Positions 37,248 through 45,453 of a DNA stretch of 64,000 nt are shown here, piece by piece (within the stretch, counting starts at the first letter, position 1; each line of letters starts with the position of its first letter). The position numbers were made by a program, and so were the translations under genes. The notes under the pieces were generated by a model. It saw only the letters and a list, made by a program, of their open reading frames with translations. It did no database searches and was not told the origin of the DNA. This stretch comes from Desulfomarina profundi (lineage in GTDB: Bacteria; Desulfobacterota; Desulfobulbia; Desulfobulbales; Desulfocapsaceae). The stretch is taken from positions 2,686,501 through 2,750,500 of the forward strand of contig NZ_AP024086.1 in assembly GCF_019703855.1 (NCBI RefSeq). The letters are read 5' to 3'.

Positions 37248-37937
37248 TTAATGCATAGTTTTATCGTGTTCACTGAGAAATTTTTCCAGCAGCCTGGTTG
37301 TATCAATATCCGCAGGAAGTTCGCGCAGCAGTAAAATCTGCAGTTCAAACCAGTCACCATTTCGGATCATTTCTACAATATCAGCCTTGAGTAGATTTTG
37401 GAACAGTTCTTTATTGTCAACAGAATCGCCACCACGATCCAACACCGCCTCGCGGACCAAGGCCAGCAGGGCGACAGTTGCTTCATACTCCGGTCCTATT
37501 TCCTGTTCAAGCCACTGTCTTGTCTGTCTTGAAAGAGCGGGACTGCCTCCACCTGTGGATATGGCCACCAGCATTTCACCCCTCCTGAAATGGGCCGGGA
37601 CATGAAAATCGCTCCCTTCCGGATCATCGGCACTGTTCAGAAGCACCTGAAAATGGAGTGCATCCCTCTTCACAAGCGCCTGCACCTCAGGTCTGGAAGT
37701 TGCGGCAAAGGCCAGGTATGCTCCCTGCAGATCACCTTCTGCAAAGGCTCTTTTCAACCAGACCAGGCCCTGTTCCTGAATAATTTTCTCCAGGGCCACT
37801 GTGACTGACGGGCTCACAATCCTGACTTCGGCTCCGCATTCCAGCAGACTGGAAATCTTCCTGAAAGCGACACTTCCTCCGCCCACCACGACACAGAGAC
37901 GACCGGCAATATTTAAGTTGACAGGATAAAGGGCCAT
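37248..37937 (-). CDS. Precorrin-2 dehydrogenase/sirohydrochlorin ferrochelatase
   Basis: Met8/CysG-N family, 229 residues. The NAD-binding turn 'VVVGGGSVAFRKISSLLECGAEV' and the substrate region 'ISTGGGSPALSRQTRQWLE' are clear. It oxidises precorrin-2 to sirohydrochlorin and may insert Fe to make sirohaem, the cofactor of dissimilatory sulfite reductase. It is 12 bases from ccsA and part of the same leftward run. Confidence 0.92.
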   Translation of the reverse strand: MALYPVNLNIAGRLCVVVGGGSVAFRKISSLLECGAEVRIVSPSVTVALEKIIQEQGLVWLKRAFAEGDLQGAYLAFAATSRPEVQALVKRDALHFQVLLNSADDPEGSDFHVPAHFRRGEMLVAISTGGGSPALSRQTRQWLEQEIGPEYEATVALLALVREAVLDRGGDSVDNKELFQNLLKADIVEMIRNGDWFELQILLLRELPADIDTTRLLEKFLSEHDKTMH

Positions 37938-37959
37938 GGATTGTTAACCGATCCTGAGT

Positions 37960-38649
37960 TTATCGTGGACGAAGACGATTGATCAATATTGTTATGTTTC
38001 CGTCATTTTTTCTTATGACCTGTTTCTTCGTTCCAATTTCAAAATCATCTTTGGCAAGCTCAAGAAACCGTGGCAGGCTCTTTCGCCTGGCATCATGGGC
38101 AAGATAAATCTCACCTCCCGGGTTCAAACAGGTATTGAACAGATTCAACAACGGCTGGAAAAACTCCTCCCGAAAAAGAATTTCGGCTCCGGCAAGGACA
38201 TCAAAAGAACCTATCTCATCCGGTTCAAGCCAGTCAAGATGGGCAAAACGAATTCCGGAAAGTTGTGATGCCGCTGCACTGACTCTCTGAAAATCCATGA
38301 TAATATCTTCGTAATCACTGATGGTCACGTCAAAACCGGCCGCCGCTGCCGCCAGGCCCGGAGCTCCAAGTCCCGCACCAAGTTCCAGCAGGGTTCTGTT
38401 CCTGCAGTTTTTCTGCCCTGCGAGGACATAAGCCAGAATCATGGCTGCATCCCACAGCCGGATCCAGAACGGGAACTCGGACACATCGGCAAACGGGTCC
38501 TTCCCGTCAAGAAACTGCTCAAGATCCGCAATCTTAAGAAGTCGTATCTTTTTTTCTCCGATTTTCAGACGATCAAACGTCAGTTTGTATTTTTTTCTGA
38601 TTCTATTATATATTTCCCGCTCTTTTTCGGGAAGTGTTCGAATATCCAT
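37960..38649 (-). CDS. Class I SAM-dependent methyltransferase
   Basis: About 229 residues. Motif I is 'LLELGAGLGAPGLAAAAAG', followed by 'VTISDYED' and 'FDVLAGAEILFREEFFQPLLN', as in METTL/Nnt1-like protein or small-molecule methyltransferases. ATG 38649 is preferred to TTG 38658. The substrate is unknown. Its position in the haem/sirohaem run may be coincidental. Confidence 0.82.
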   Translation of the reverse strand: MDIRTLPEKEREIYNRIRKKYKLTFDRLKIGEKKIRLLKIADLEQFLDGKDPFADVSEFPFWIRLWDAAMILAYVLAGQKNCRNRTLLELGAGLGAPGLAAAAAGFDVTISDYEDIIMDFQRVSAAASQLSGIRFAHLDWLEPDEIGSFDVLAGAEILFREEFFQPLLNLFNTCLNPGGEIYLAHDARRKSLPRFLELAKDDFEIGTKKQVIRKNDGNITILINRLRPR

Positions 38650-38677
38650 TTCTTCCAAATCCTTTTTGACCCGTTTA

Positions 38678-38730
38678 TCTGAAAATCCCCCAGGAAAGGC
38701 CGTTTCGCCACAGTCGGATTTTCATTTTTA
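38678..38730. repeat. Repeat family E, inverted copy
   Basis: On the minus strand this reads GAAAATCCGACTGTGGC, AAACGGCC, then GATTTTCAGATAAACGG, matching 39692-39740 and 32210-32256. It lies between uppP and the methyltransferase gene. Confidence 0.65.
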
Positions 38731-39552
38731 TCCGGCAATGAAAAAAGTATAGCCAAAACCAGCGGCAGCAAGTACCAGGCAGTAATAACCAAACCATTGC
38801 AGCCTGTTTTTCCGTATAATATCAAGTAACAGTTTAATTGCAAAATACCCGGAAACTGCTGACATTGCAGCTCCTGCGAAGATATTCACGAGACCGCCCG
38901 CAGTGGGAGGATTGCTGACAAGATCACCAAACTGCAGAACCGCTGCACCAACTATTGCCGGAATAGACATAAGAAAGGAAAACCTGGCTATTTTTTCCCG
39001 ATCAACCCCCAGGAGCATTCCGGCAAAAATAGTTGACCCGGAACGGGACAGTCCCGGCAATATGGCGCATGCCTGGGCACACCCCACAAGCAGACTTCGA
39101 GACCAGTTCAACGGTCTGTCTCTCTGGGGCAGGTACCTGGTAATAATCATTAATAAACCGGTCACCGCCAGCATGGAATACACAATTAAAATATTATCAA
39201 ACAATTTTTCCACGCTGTCCTTGAAAAAGAGACCGACCACAACCGCAGGCAGGGTGGCTATAACTATATAAATATCCATCATCAGAAATTGAAGGACACC
39301 AGCTTCACGATTCCCCCGGAGCCAGGAGAAAGGGGCCTTGATCATTTCAAGCAGTTCCCTGCGAAAAACAAGAACAACCGCCAGAAGCGTTCCCTGGTGG
39401 ACAAACACGTCAAAAACCACGCCCTGATCCTGGAACTTCATCAATTGAGAACCGATCACCAAATGCCCGGAACTGGAAATCGGGAGAAACTCGGTGAGTC
39501 CCTGGAGTGCTCCAAGAACCAATGCTTTAAGTAATTCCAAAAGATACCTCAA
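38728..39552 (-). CDS. uppP: Undecaprenyl-diphosphatase
   Basis: BacA/UppP family, 274 residues, about eight helices. It recycles the lipid carrier for peptidoglycan and O-antigen. Signature motifs are 'LTEFLPISSSGHLVIGSQLM' (residues ~20-39) and 'ILPGLSRSGSTIFAGMLLG'. First gene of the leftward run. Confidence 0.95.
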   Translation of the reverse strand: MRYLLELLKALVLGALQGLTEFLPISSSGHLVIGSQLMKFQDQGVVFDVFVHQGTLLAVVLVFRRELLEMIKAPFSWLRGNREAGVLQFLMMDIYIVIATLPAVVVGLFFKDSVEKLFDNILIVYSMLAVTGLLMIITRYLPQRDRPLNWSRSLLVGCAQACAILPGLSRSGSTIFAGMLLGVDREKIARFSFLMSIPAIVGAAVLQFGDLVSNPPTAGGLVNIFAGAAMSAVSGYFAIKLLLDIIRKNRLQWFGYYCLVLAAAGFGYTFFIAG

Positions 39553-39691
39553 TAAGGATTAAAATAGAGCAAGACGTCAGGGAGAAGACAATTCGCATTT
39601 TCCTTCTACAATATTAATCATCTACATGCTTCAGATAAACCGACATGGACGGTTGGCTCGGCAACTTACGTCCTGTGGGTGCAACAAAGAA

Positions 39692-39740
39692 ATGAAAATC
39701 AGACTGCGGCAAAACGACCTTCAGCAATAAGATTTTCAGA
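39692..39740. repeat. Repeat family E, copy 2
   Basis: GAAAATCAGACTGCGGC, AAAACGACCTTCAGCAA and GATTTTCAGA match family E at 32210 and 38678. It lies downstream of the small exported-protein gene, next to its terminator. Confidence 0.65.
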
Positions 39741-39775
39741 AAAAAAAAGGCCGGTTGATCTGAGACCAACCGACC
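39740..39775 (-). terminator. Terminator after small exported protein gene
   Basis: Minus-strand stem GGTCGGTTGGT ... ATCAACCGGCC followed by a run of nine Ts. Confidence 0.88.
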
Positions 39776-39808
39776 AAGGAAAATACTTAAATTTCCCTAC
39801 TCTGTCAA

Positions 39809-40018
39809 TTAACAACCCTCAACAGCACTCTTCTTCTTGGGAGGAGTGACTTTTACCTTGTCCCCTGCTTTGAGTTTATTGGCTTTTTTGCAGGTCATGG
39901 TAACTGTGTTGCCATCAACTGAATCAACGGTGCACTTTACTTTTGCAGCAAATCCCAAACCTGCTGAACTCAGAGCAAAAACCACAGCCAATGCAAGAAT
40001 TACGATTTTTTTGTTCAT
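39809..40018 (-). CDS. Small exported protein, unknown function
   Basis: 69 residues. The start at 40018 follows AGGAGAAGGA; the frame to 40054 is longer but unsupported. A signal peptide (KK, hydrophobic core, cut near 'GFAA') leaves a ~47-residue basic protein with three cysteines and 'VDGNTVTMTCKKANKLKAGDKVKV', an SH3-like or OB-like small beta pattern. It probably acts in the periplasm. It lies downstream of tlpA-like gene in the same direction, gap about 170 bases. Confidence 0.75.
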   Translation of the reverse strand: MNKKIVILALAVVFALSSAGLGFAAKVKCTVDSVDGNTVTMTCKKANKLKAGDKVKVTPPKKKSAVEGC

Positions 40019-40188
40019 TGTCCTTCTCCTGTTTGCTTGATTGTAAGCATCCACCGTGTATGGACCCTATCCCCTGGATCCACCCCCGGAAAACGCTGGT
40101 AACATGGAATTACACTCCATTCACAGAAACAACTCCATCCAACGGGGACAGTGTATTGTATTTTTCTGTCAGGTGCAATAGAGATTGC

Positions 40189-40692
40189 TTAATTAAGAAG
40201 ACTGTTAATATCTTTTTCCAGCACAGAATGTTCCACATAGCCAATATAACTTTTTACCACATTACCTGATCTGTTTACCAGAAAAGATGCCGGAATAGTG
40301 TAAACACCACCAAAATCCATATTTGTCTGCAGATCTGCCATCAGAACAGGATAGTTGATATCCTTCGCTTTCACAAAGCTGCGAACTCTATCCATTCCCT
40401 TTTGATCAACTGAAAATCCGATAACTGTAAAACCCGATTCAGCCAGCTTTTTCTGTAGATCAATCAGAACAGGAACCTCCTCTTTACACGGTGGGCACCA
40501 TGTGGCAAAAAAAGTAATATAAAGAACCTTTCCCGCAAAAGCACTGCTCTTGACCACACTGCCGTCCTGAACACTCTTTAAAGCGAACTTCGGCAGTTTT
40601 GTTGCAGCCTGCACAGGTAACACTGATATGGAAAAGATAGTCAAAACAAGACAGGCAGCGAAAATCGACAGCATGGTTTTACAATTTTTCAT
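40189..40692 (-). CDS. TlpA/ResA-type periplasmic thioredoxin
   Basis: 167 residues with a signal anchor (residues ~7-29). The active site is WCPPC (C66, C69). 'VIGFSVDQKG' and a cis-Pro context 'YTIPASFLVN' complete the fold. It keeps apocytochrome or other periplasmic cysteines reduced; haem-ligation service is plausible with ccsA and dsrJ in the region. Confidence 0.9.
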   Translation of the reverse strand: MKNCKTMLSIFAACLVLTIFSISVLPVQAATKLPKFALKSVQDGSVVKSSAFAGKVLYITFFATWCPPCKEEVPVLIDLQKKLAESGFTVIGFSVDQKGMDRVRSFVKAKDINYPVLMADLQTNMDFGGVYTIPASFLVNRSGNVVKSYIGYVEHSVLEKDINSLLN

Positions 40693-40953
40693 ATTTTACT
40701 CCGGATTAAAGTTCACCTGAATCCTGCACTTCAGGTTCATTATTTTTGCCATTTCCATTTATATGATATATCTTTGCGACAAAATATTCCATGTAACAGC
40801 AAAGTCAACACAATATCACCTCAATTCCGTACTTGAGGATTCAGGGGAGTAAAAGACAAGGTAAGCTGAACGCAGCAGACAAAACGATGACACTGGACAG
40901 AAGAGTTGCTGTACATGTGGAGATGTACCGATTATACTCCAGTGCATTAACTG

Positions 40954-41089
40954 GTGCTTGTCCGGAAATGAAATTCTTTGTTCGAGTTCAAAGAGTATAG
41001 GTTGCCATAATTTACTGCCAGGCAGACAAAGACTCCAGGAACTTTGAACCTGACACCGCCAGAACTGATGGAAAACACGGATTAACCCT
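40954..41089. repeat. Repeat family B (copy 4) joined to B/C module
   Basis: GTCCGGAAATGAAATTCTTT and GTTCGAGTTCA form the family B core. From about 41000, CATAATTTACTGCC and AACCTGACACCGCC match the 51890 copy and part of the region before 52201. This and unassigned AT-rich DNA fill the 469-base gap 40693-41161. Confidence 0.65.
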
Positions 41090-41161
41090 CTATTTTTTCA
41101 TACAAAATACGAAAAGCACGCATAACCAATCACATTTTTTATTCCACGACCAAGGACCCCC

Positions 41162-42172
41162 ATGCACAACTCTCAGACCATTCCCCTTTTCAAGGTATTT
41201 TTCTTTATTTTTTTCTTCTCCGTCCTCTGCCTCAAACCGGTCAGTTCCAGAACCGAAGTGATCGACAAAGTGGTTGCCGTTGTCAATGATGATATTATAA
41301 CACTTTCAGAAGTCGAACAGGAAGCCGAGGGACTCTACAGGGCTATTGCCCAGAAAAATTCAGGAGACTCTCTCCTGCTTGCCCTGGATAAGGCAAGAGA
41401 AAAAACCCTGGATGCCCTTATTGACAAGAAACTCATCATCCAGAAGGCAAAGCAGTTTCACGTCTCGGTCAGTCAAGAAGAGATAGACAAAGCCTATGAA
41501 AAGGTGAGAGCCCGTGCAGGTCTGGACAAAACCACCTTTAAAAAGAAGCTGAAGGAATCAGGGATGACGGAAAAAATGTACAGATCAAACCTGGAAACAC
41601 GACTGCTTCAGAAAAAACTGATCAGTTATGATGTCCGCTCCAAAGTAGTCATTACTGAGGCTATGATTGTCGATTACTTTGATGAACACTACACAAAAAA
41701 GGTAAAAAAGGGCAGCTTCTATCTCCTGCAGATTGGGTTCACCTGGGACGAAACCGGCGATCCGCAGAAAGAGACTGAAAACAAAGAGCACGCCCTCAGG
41801 ACAGCCGAACGGGTCCACAAGCTGGCGCTTTCCGGTCAGAAATTCAGAAAACTTGCCAAAAAATTCTCAAGCCTTCCCTCCGCCAGCGACGGTGGTGACA
41901 TCGGCATCTTCACCCTTGATGAAATGGCTCCTGCCATGCGTAAAGCCGTTGCAGACCTGGAACCTGGAGCAATCAGCGATATTGTCAAAATCGGCAGCAG
42001 TTTCCAATTTTTCAAGCTGCTGTCGGGTAATAAAGACGCTATAATTGTCACTGCATCCTATGAAGATGTAAAAGAAGAAATAAAACAGAAACTGTATGAA
42101 AAAAAGCTGAAGGAAGCGTACTCCGACTGGGTGAAAAAACTGAAGGAAAAAGCGTATATCCGTAAACTGTAA
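41162..42172 (+). CDS. SurA-type peptidyl-prolyl isomerase/chaperone
   Basis: 336 residues. Signal peptide, then the SurA_N chaperone domain 'VVAVVNDDIITLSEVEQEAE' and one parvulin PPIase domain ('GQKFRKLAKKFSSLPSASDGGDIGIFTLDEM'). E. coli SurA has two parvulin domains, so this is a shorter form. It helps outer-membrane proteins such as LptD fold in the periplasm. Confidence 0.9.
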   Translation: MHNSQTIPLFKVFFFIFFFSVLCLKPVSSRTEVIDKVVAVVNDDIITLSEVEQEAEGLYRAIAQKNSGDSLLLALDKAREKTLDALIDKKLIIQKAKQFHVSVSQEEIDKAYEKVRARAGLDKTTFKKKLKESGMTEKMYRSNLETRLLQKKLISYDVRSKVVITEAMIVDYFDEHYTKKVKKGSFYLLQIGFTWDETGDPQKETENKEHALRTAERVHKLALSGQKFRKLAKKFSSLPSASDGGDIGIFTLDEMAPAMRKAVADLEPGAISDIVKIGSSFQFFKLLSGNKDAIIVTASYEDVKEEIKQKLYEKKLKEAYSDWVKKLKEKAYIRKL

Positions 42173-42218
42173 AAATAAAACAGCGGATATTTTCACCTCA
42201 ATCCTGCAGGCTTATCTT

Positions 42219-42348
42219 GTGTCTGTCCAGAAATGAGGTTTTTTGTTCGAGTTCATGGGGCATTAAAAAATAAAAAGCGCAGCATATTAAGTATATGTGA
42301 GCATTTTTATTTTTCGTGGCGACGCAGAAATCGGGCAAAAAGGCCATT
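42219..42348. repeat. Repeat family B, copy 6, with hairpin
   Basis: The longest family B copy. The core is GTCTGTCCAGAAATGAGG / TTTTGTTCGAGTTCATGGGG, followed by a near-palindrome at 42266-42314 (AAAAATAAAAAGC ... GCATTTTTATTTTT). It ends with AATCGGGCAAAAAGGCCATT and lies between the SurA-like gene and the rodZ-like gene. The hairpin could act as a bidirectional terminator. Confidence 0.78.
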
Positions 42349-42386
42349 TATGGACAACCACTATCTTAAATACCAGGAATTAAAAC

Positions 42387-43226
42387 ATGTCTCTTGAAAC
42401 CTCCGACACAGAATATATTTCATTAGGCGAGCTCCTCCGCCGGACCCGCATTGAACAGGGGTTTGATCTTGATCAGGTTTCGGTCGAAACAAAAATCACC
42501 ATAACCAACCTGACAGCAATGGAAGAGGACGATTTCGAAACACTTCCCGCCGAGGCATTTACCCGCGGTTTCTACACTCTCTACGCGAGAATGCTCACCC
42601 TTGATCCGGAAGAAATCCTGCAGATATACACCAAGGAAAAAAATGCACATTCCGGTAAGAAAACACGGACAACCCCTCCACCCAATAAACTGGCACAGCA
42701 GGTTGGCAATATGGCTGAACGCCCCTCGGTCATGCCGGTTTCCTGCGCAGGATTGACCATCCTGTTCATCCTGTTAAGTGGCGCCTTTGTCTGCTGGTAT
42801 TTTTCATGGAACCCTGCCACCTATCTCAGTGAAAGACTGCGGGCATTCCAGAAGCAGGACGTTTCCACCCAGCTTAAAGAGCAGCAGGAGGTAAGTGACT
42901 CAGAAAGTCCCTCATTCACAGTAGCGGAAATCAAGACCTCCCCCGATGAAACAACGACGATACAGGAGGCTTCTCCCAAATATCGGGTCGAAGCTGTTTT
43001 CACAAATGCAGGATCCCTTACCCTTGCAATTGACGGGGAATCACCCAGAAAGCTCAATTTTGCACAGGGAGAAACAGTGACCTGGGAGGCGAATGAGAAG
43101 ATGGAACTTGTTCTCAATACGAAAAATCTTCCGAAATTGACTCTCAACGGCATCCCCATCTCTTATCCGGAAACCGACAAACAGCAGATAACGATCCAGA
43201 TTCCAGAATATCTTCTTGACCAGTAA
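42387..43226 (+). CDS. RodZ-like helix-turn-helix membrane protein
   Basis: 279 residues. An N-terminal HTH_25 ('SLGELLRRTRIEQGFDLDQVS' to 'FTRGFYTLYARML') occupies residues ~10-75. One membrane helix ('LTILFILLSGAFVCWYF') is near residue ~120. A periplasmic DUF4115-like beta domain ('YRVEAVFTNAGSLTLAIDGE') follows. RodZ links MreB to the cell-wall elongation machinery. It ends on TAATG, shared with the recO start. Confidence 0.87.
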   Translation: MSLETSDTEYISLGELLRRTRIEQGFDLDQVSVETKITITNLTAMEEDDFETLPAEAFTRGFYTLYARMLTLDPEEILQIYTKEKNAHSGKKTRTTPPPNKLAQQVGNMAERPSVMPVSCAGLTILFILLSGAFVCWYFSWNPATYLSERLRAFQKQDVSTQLKEQQEVSDSESPSFTVAEIKTSPDETTTIQEASPKYRVEAVFTNAGSLTLAIDGESPRKLNFAQGETVTWEANEKMELVLNTKNLPKLTLNGIPISYPETDKQQITIQIPEYLLDQ

Positions 43227-43987
43227 TGTCAGCAATCTCCAGGGAAACGAAGGCCATTGTTCTTGACAGTTTCGAACACGGCGAATCGGATATCATCCTT
43301 ACCCTGCTCTGCAGAGACAGCGGCAGACTCGCAGTCATTGCCAAAGGCGCCAAACGAAGCAAGAAACGTTTTGTCAACAAGCTTGAGCTGTTCAGTTTTC
43401 TTCACATCACCTACAGAACCGCAGCCAATAGAGATCTCGGCTTTCTGGCAGAGGCAGAGCTGCATACCGGATTCCTCAATATCCGCAGCAATTACGACCT
43501 CTACTGTACTGCATCAGTACTCCGGGAATTCCTACTCCTTGCAATCCGTGAAAATATAACCGATGACAGGCTGTTTCGCCTGGCACTCTGGGCCCTGCAC
43601 AACATGGACAGGAATAACCAGCCCGGTGCCATCCTCGCTCTCTTTCTGATTCATTTCTATGATTGTATCGGTTATCGCCCGGATTTTACCAGCTGCAGCC
43701 GCTGTCGGATTCCCCTGCAGGACAGGGGCAAATACTGTTTTGACAGCACGGCAGGAGGTCTTGTCTGCACCTCCTGCCTCACTTCTGCCAAACGGCACGC
43801 TCCCCTCTCCCGGGGTACCATAAGAATGCTGGCGTCAGCCCAGAACAGGTCGCTGGAGAAACTGCATAATCTGAAAATTTCGGGAAAAATACTGACAGAA
43901 ACGCTGGGACTCCTGCATACCTACGGGAGACAGATTTTTCAAAGGGAAATAGTGTCCTGGAAACTGATGTCCCCAGATAGAAGGTAA
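43226..43987 (+). CDS. recO: DNA repair protein RecO
   Basis: 253 residues, for RecF-pathway repair and strand annealing. The N-terminal OB fold ('TKAIVLDSFEHGESDIILTLL') is followed by a helical domain. A four-Cys zinc site is visible: 'CSRCRIPL' and 'GGLVCTSCL'. It overlaps the rodZ-like stop by one base. Confidence 0.93.
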   Translation: MSAISRETKAIVLDSFEHGESDIILTLLCRDSGRLAVIAKGAKRSKKRFVNKLELFSFLHITYRTAANRDLGFLAEAELHTGFLNIRSNYDLYCTASVLREFLLLAIRENITDDRLFRLALWALHNMDRNNQPGAILALFLIHFYDCIGYRPDFTSCSRCRIPLQDRGKYCFDSTAGGLVCTSCLTSAKRHAPLSRGTIRMLASAQNRSLEKLHNLKISGKILTETLGLLHTYGRQIFQREIVSWKLMSPDRR

Positions 43988-44015
43988 GTGATCAGTTACG
44001 ATAGAAGATATTAAA

Positions 44016-44260
44016 CCTAAATCCTGCACTTCGGGAACAAAGAAAAAATATTTATAATGTATAAACAGATAGTTATAATATTACAGTAGGGGCTGTACTA
44101 CTCACTATCAGAGTGAGATTGTTTTTTCTTTATTCCCTTGCCCTGGGGGATTGGCAATTTTATCGAATCTGCTTCGTTATCAAGTGCTTGAAGTATGTTA
44201 ATACGTCTGTGCCCTTGATGCCTCGCATCTCCGAAAAACTTGCCAATTGCAGGATTTAGG
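44016..44260 (+). mobile_element. MITE-like element, copy 2 (245 bp)
   Basis: Bounded by CCTAAATCCTGCA and TGCAGGATTTAGG with perfect 5-bp flanks TTAAA (44011-44015 and 44261-44265). It has the same internal AAAGAAAAAA / TTTTTTCTTT inverted repeat as the other copies. Its right flank duplication coincides with the birA stop codon. Confidence 0.92.
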
Positions 44261-45178
44261 TTAAAGGTAACGAACCTCCCCACTGTATTCGGTTTTTTCA
44301 AAACCGTCATCCAGCTGTATGACCAGGCCACCCGCAGGGTTGATTCCCAGCACCTTTCCCTCATACTGTGGTGACTCCATTACATCAAAACCATAAAGAA
44401 CCCGCCGGCCGATAGTGTCTGACAGCTCCTTCCACCTGCAAAGCAGCAGGTGCTCTCCATCTTTCCCGGAAAAACCGTCCCCCCTCAGCCCACGAGCCTC
44501 TTCATAATGAAGCAGGCCGAAATACCAGGCCAGACGGGAGAGAAAAAGGACCGAAAAGGATACAAGATCAACTTCCCGTCCCAGAATTTCGGATAATGAA
44601 ACTGCATTGGAAGACAATTCCGCTGGAAATCGACTGTTATTGACATTAATACCGAATCCGACAAGATTATATTCTTCCCCGGTAGTCTCTTCGGTAAATG
44701 TTTCCACCAGAAAACCTGCCAGTTTTCTATCATCCAGGAGAACATCATTTACCCAGCGGATTGTGGCCGATTCCGCACCACTGTCACGTACAGCCTCACA
44801 ACAGGCAAGACCGACCGCCAATGGAAGAAAACTGCGGGAACCCGGCAACAGCGTATTGGCATGCACCAGACAGCCCCACACACCACCGGCGGGCGCATGC
44901 CAGACCCGGGAAAAACGCCCTTTGGACGATCCCATGGAGTCGGCAAGAATAACAGTTCCGTTTCGAAATGATTTTCCCGCGGCGACCGTTTCCCTGATTT
45001 GTTTGCGACCATGGGTCATGGCACGTTCAAGAAAAACATGGCTTTCAATCTGCGAACCGACAAAACAGCCATACCGGGCTATTATGGCCGCATCATCCGG
45101 CAGATTTTTTCTGTTCTGCACATATCTCGCCAGAAGAGCTTGGACGTCTTCCGGTTTTGGGCTGTTTTCCGCAGTCAT
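44261..45178 (-). CDS. birA: Biotin--[acetyl-CoA-carboxylase] ligase
   Basis: 305 residues. The biotin/ATP-binding region is 'ADSMGSSKGRFSRVWHAPAGG' (residues ~92-112) and 'IRWVNDVLLDDRKLAGFLVE', a variant of the usual KWPND motif. The C-terminal SH3-like domain ends 'YSGEVRYL'. The first ~85 residues are an unrecognised domain in place of the usual winged helix. It attaches biotin to carrier proteins; the biotinyl-like protein at 45454 is a likely target. It lies between two inverted MITE copies, and its stop lies in a target duplication. Confidence 0.9.
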   Translation of the reverse strand: MTAENSPKPEDVQALLARYVQNRKNLPDDAAIIARYGCFVGSQIESHVFLERAMTHGRKQIRETVAAGKSFRNGTVILADSMGSSKGRFSRVWHAPAGGVWGCLVHANTLLPGSRSFLPLAVGLACCEAVRDSGAESATIRWVNDVLLDDRKLAGFLVETFTEETTGEEYNLVGFGINVNNSRFPAELSSNAVSLSEILGREVDLVSFSVLFLSRLAWYFGLLHYEEARGLRGDGFSGKDGEHLLLCRWKELSDTIGRRVLYGFDVMESPQYEGKVLGINPAGGLVIQLDDGFEKTEYSGEVRYL

Positions 45179-45192
45179 ATATTAAATTAAGA

Positions 45193-45437
45193 CCTAAATC
45201 CTGCAATTGGCAAGTTTTTCGGAGATGCGAGGCATCAAGGGCGCAGACGTATTAACATACTTCAAGCACTTGATAACGAAGCAGATTCGATAAAATTGCC
45301 AATCCCCCAGGGCAAGGGAATAAAGAAAAAACAATCTCACTCTGATAGTGAGTAGTACAGCCCCTACTGCAATATGATAGCTATCTGTTTATACAGTATA
45401 AATATTTTTTCTTTATTCCCGAAGTGCAGGATTTAGG
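45193..45437 (-). mobile_element. MITE-like element, copy 3 (245 bp, inverted)
   Basis: Bounded by CCTAAATCCTGCA and TGCAGGATTTAGG, with perfect 5-bp flanks TAAGA (45188-45192 and 45438-45442). Sequence is the reverse of copy 2 relative to birA. It starts 15 bases upstream of the birA start codon, so it may carry or disrupt its promoter. Confidence 0.92.
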
Positions 45438-45453
45438 TAAGATAAATACCCCC

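Noticed and set aside
42233-42397. A 54-codon open frame starting in family B copy 6
   Set aside because: The corresponding frames in the other copies stop early (for example at 17941 and 25964), so there is no sign of coding constraint.
21055-45437. A CRISPR array explanation for the repeats
   Set aside because: Copies are few, long, far apart and flanked by target duplications; there are no regular spacers or cas genes.
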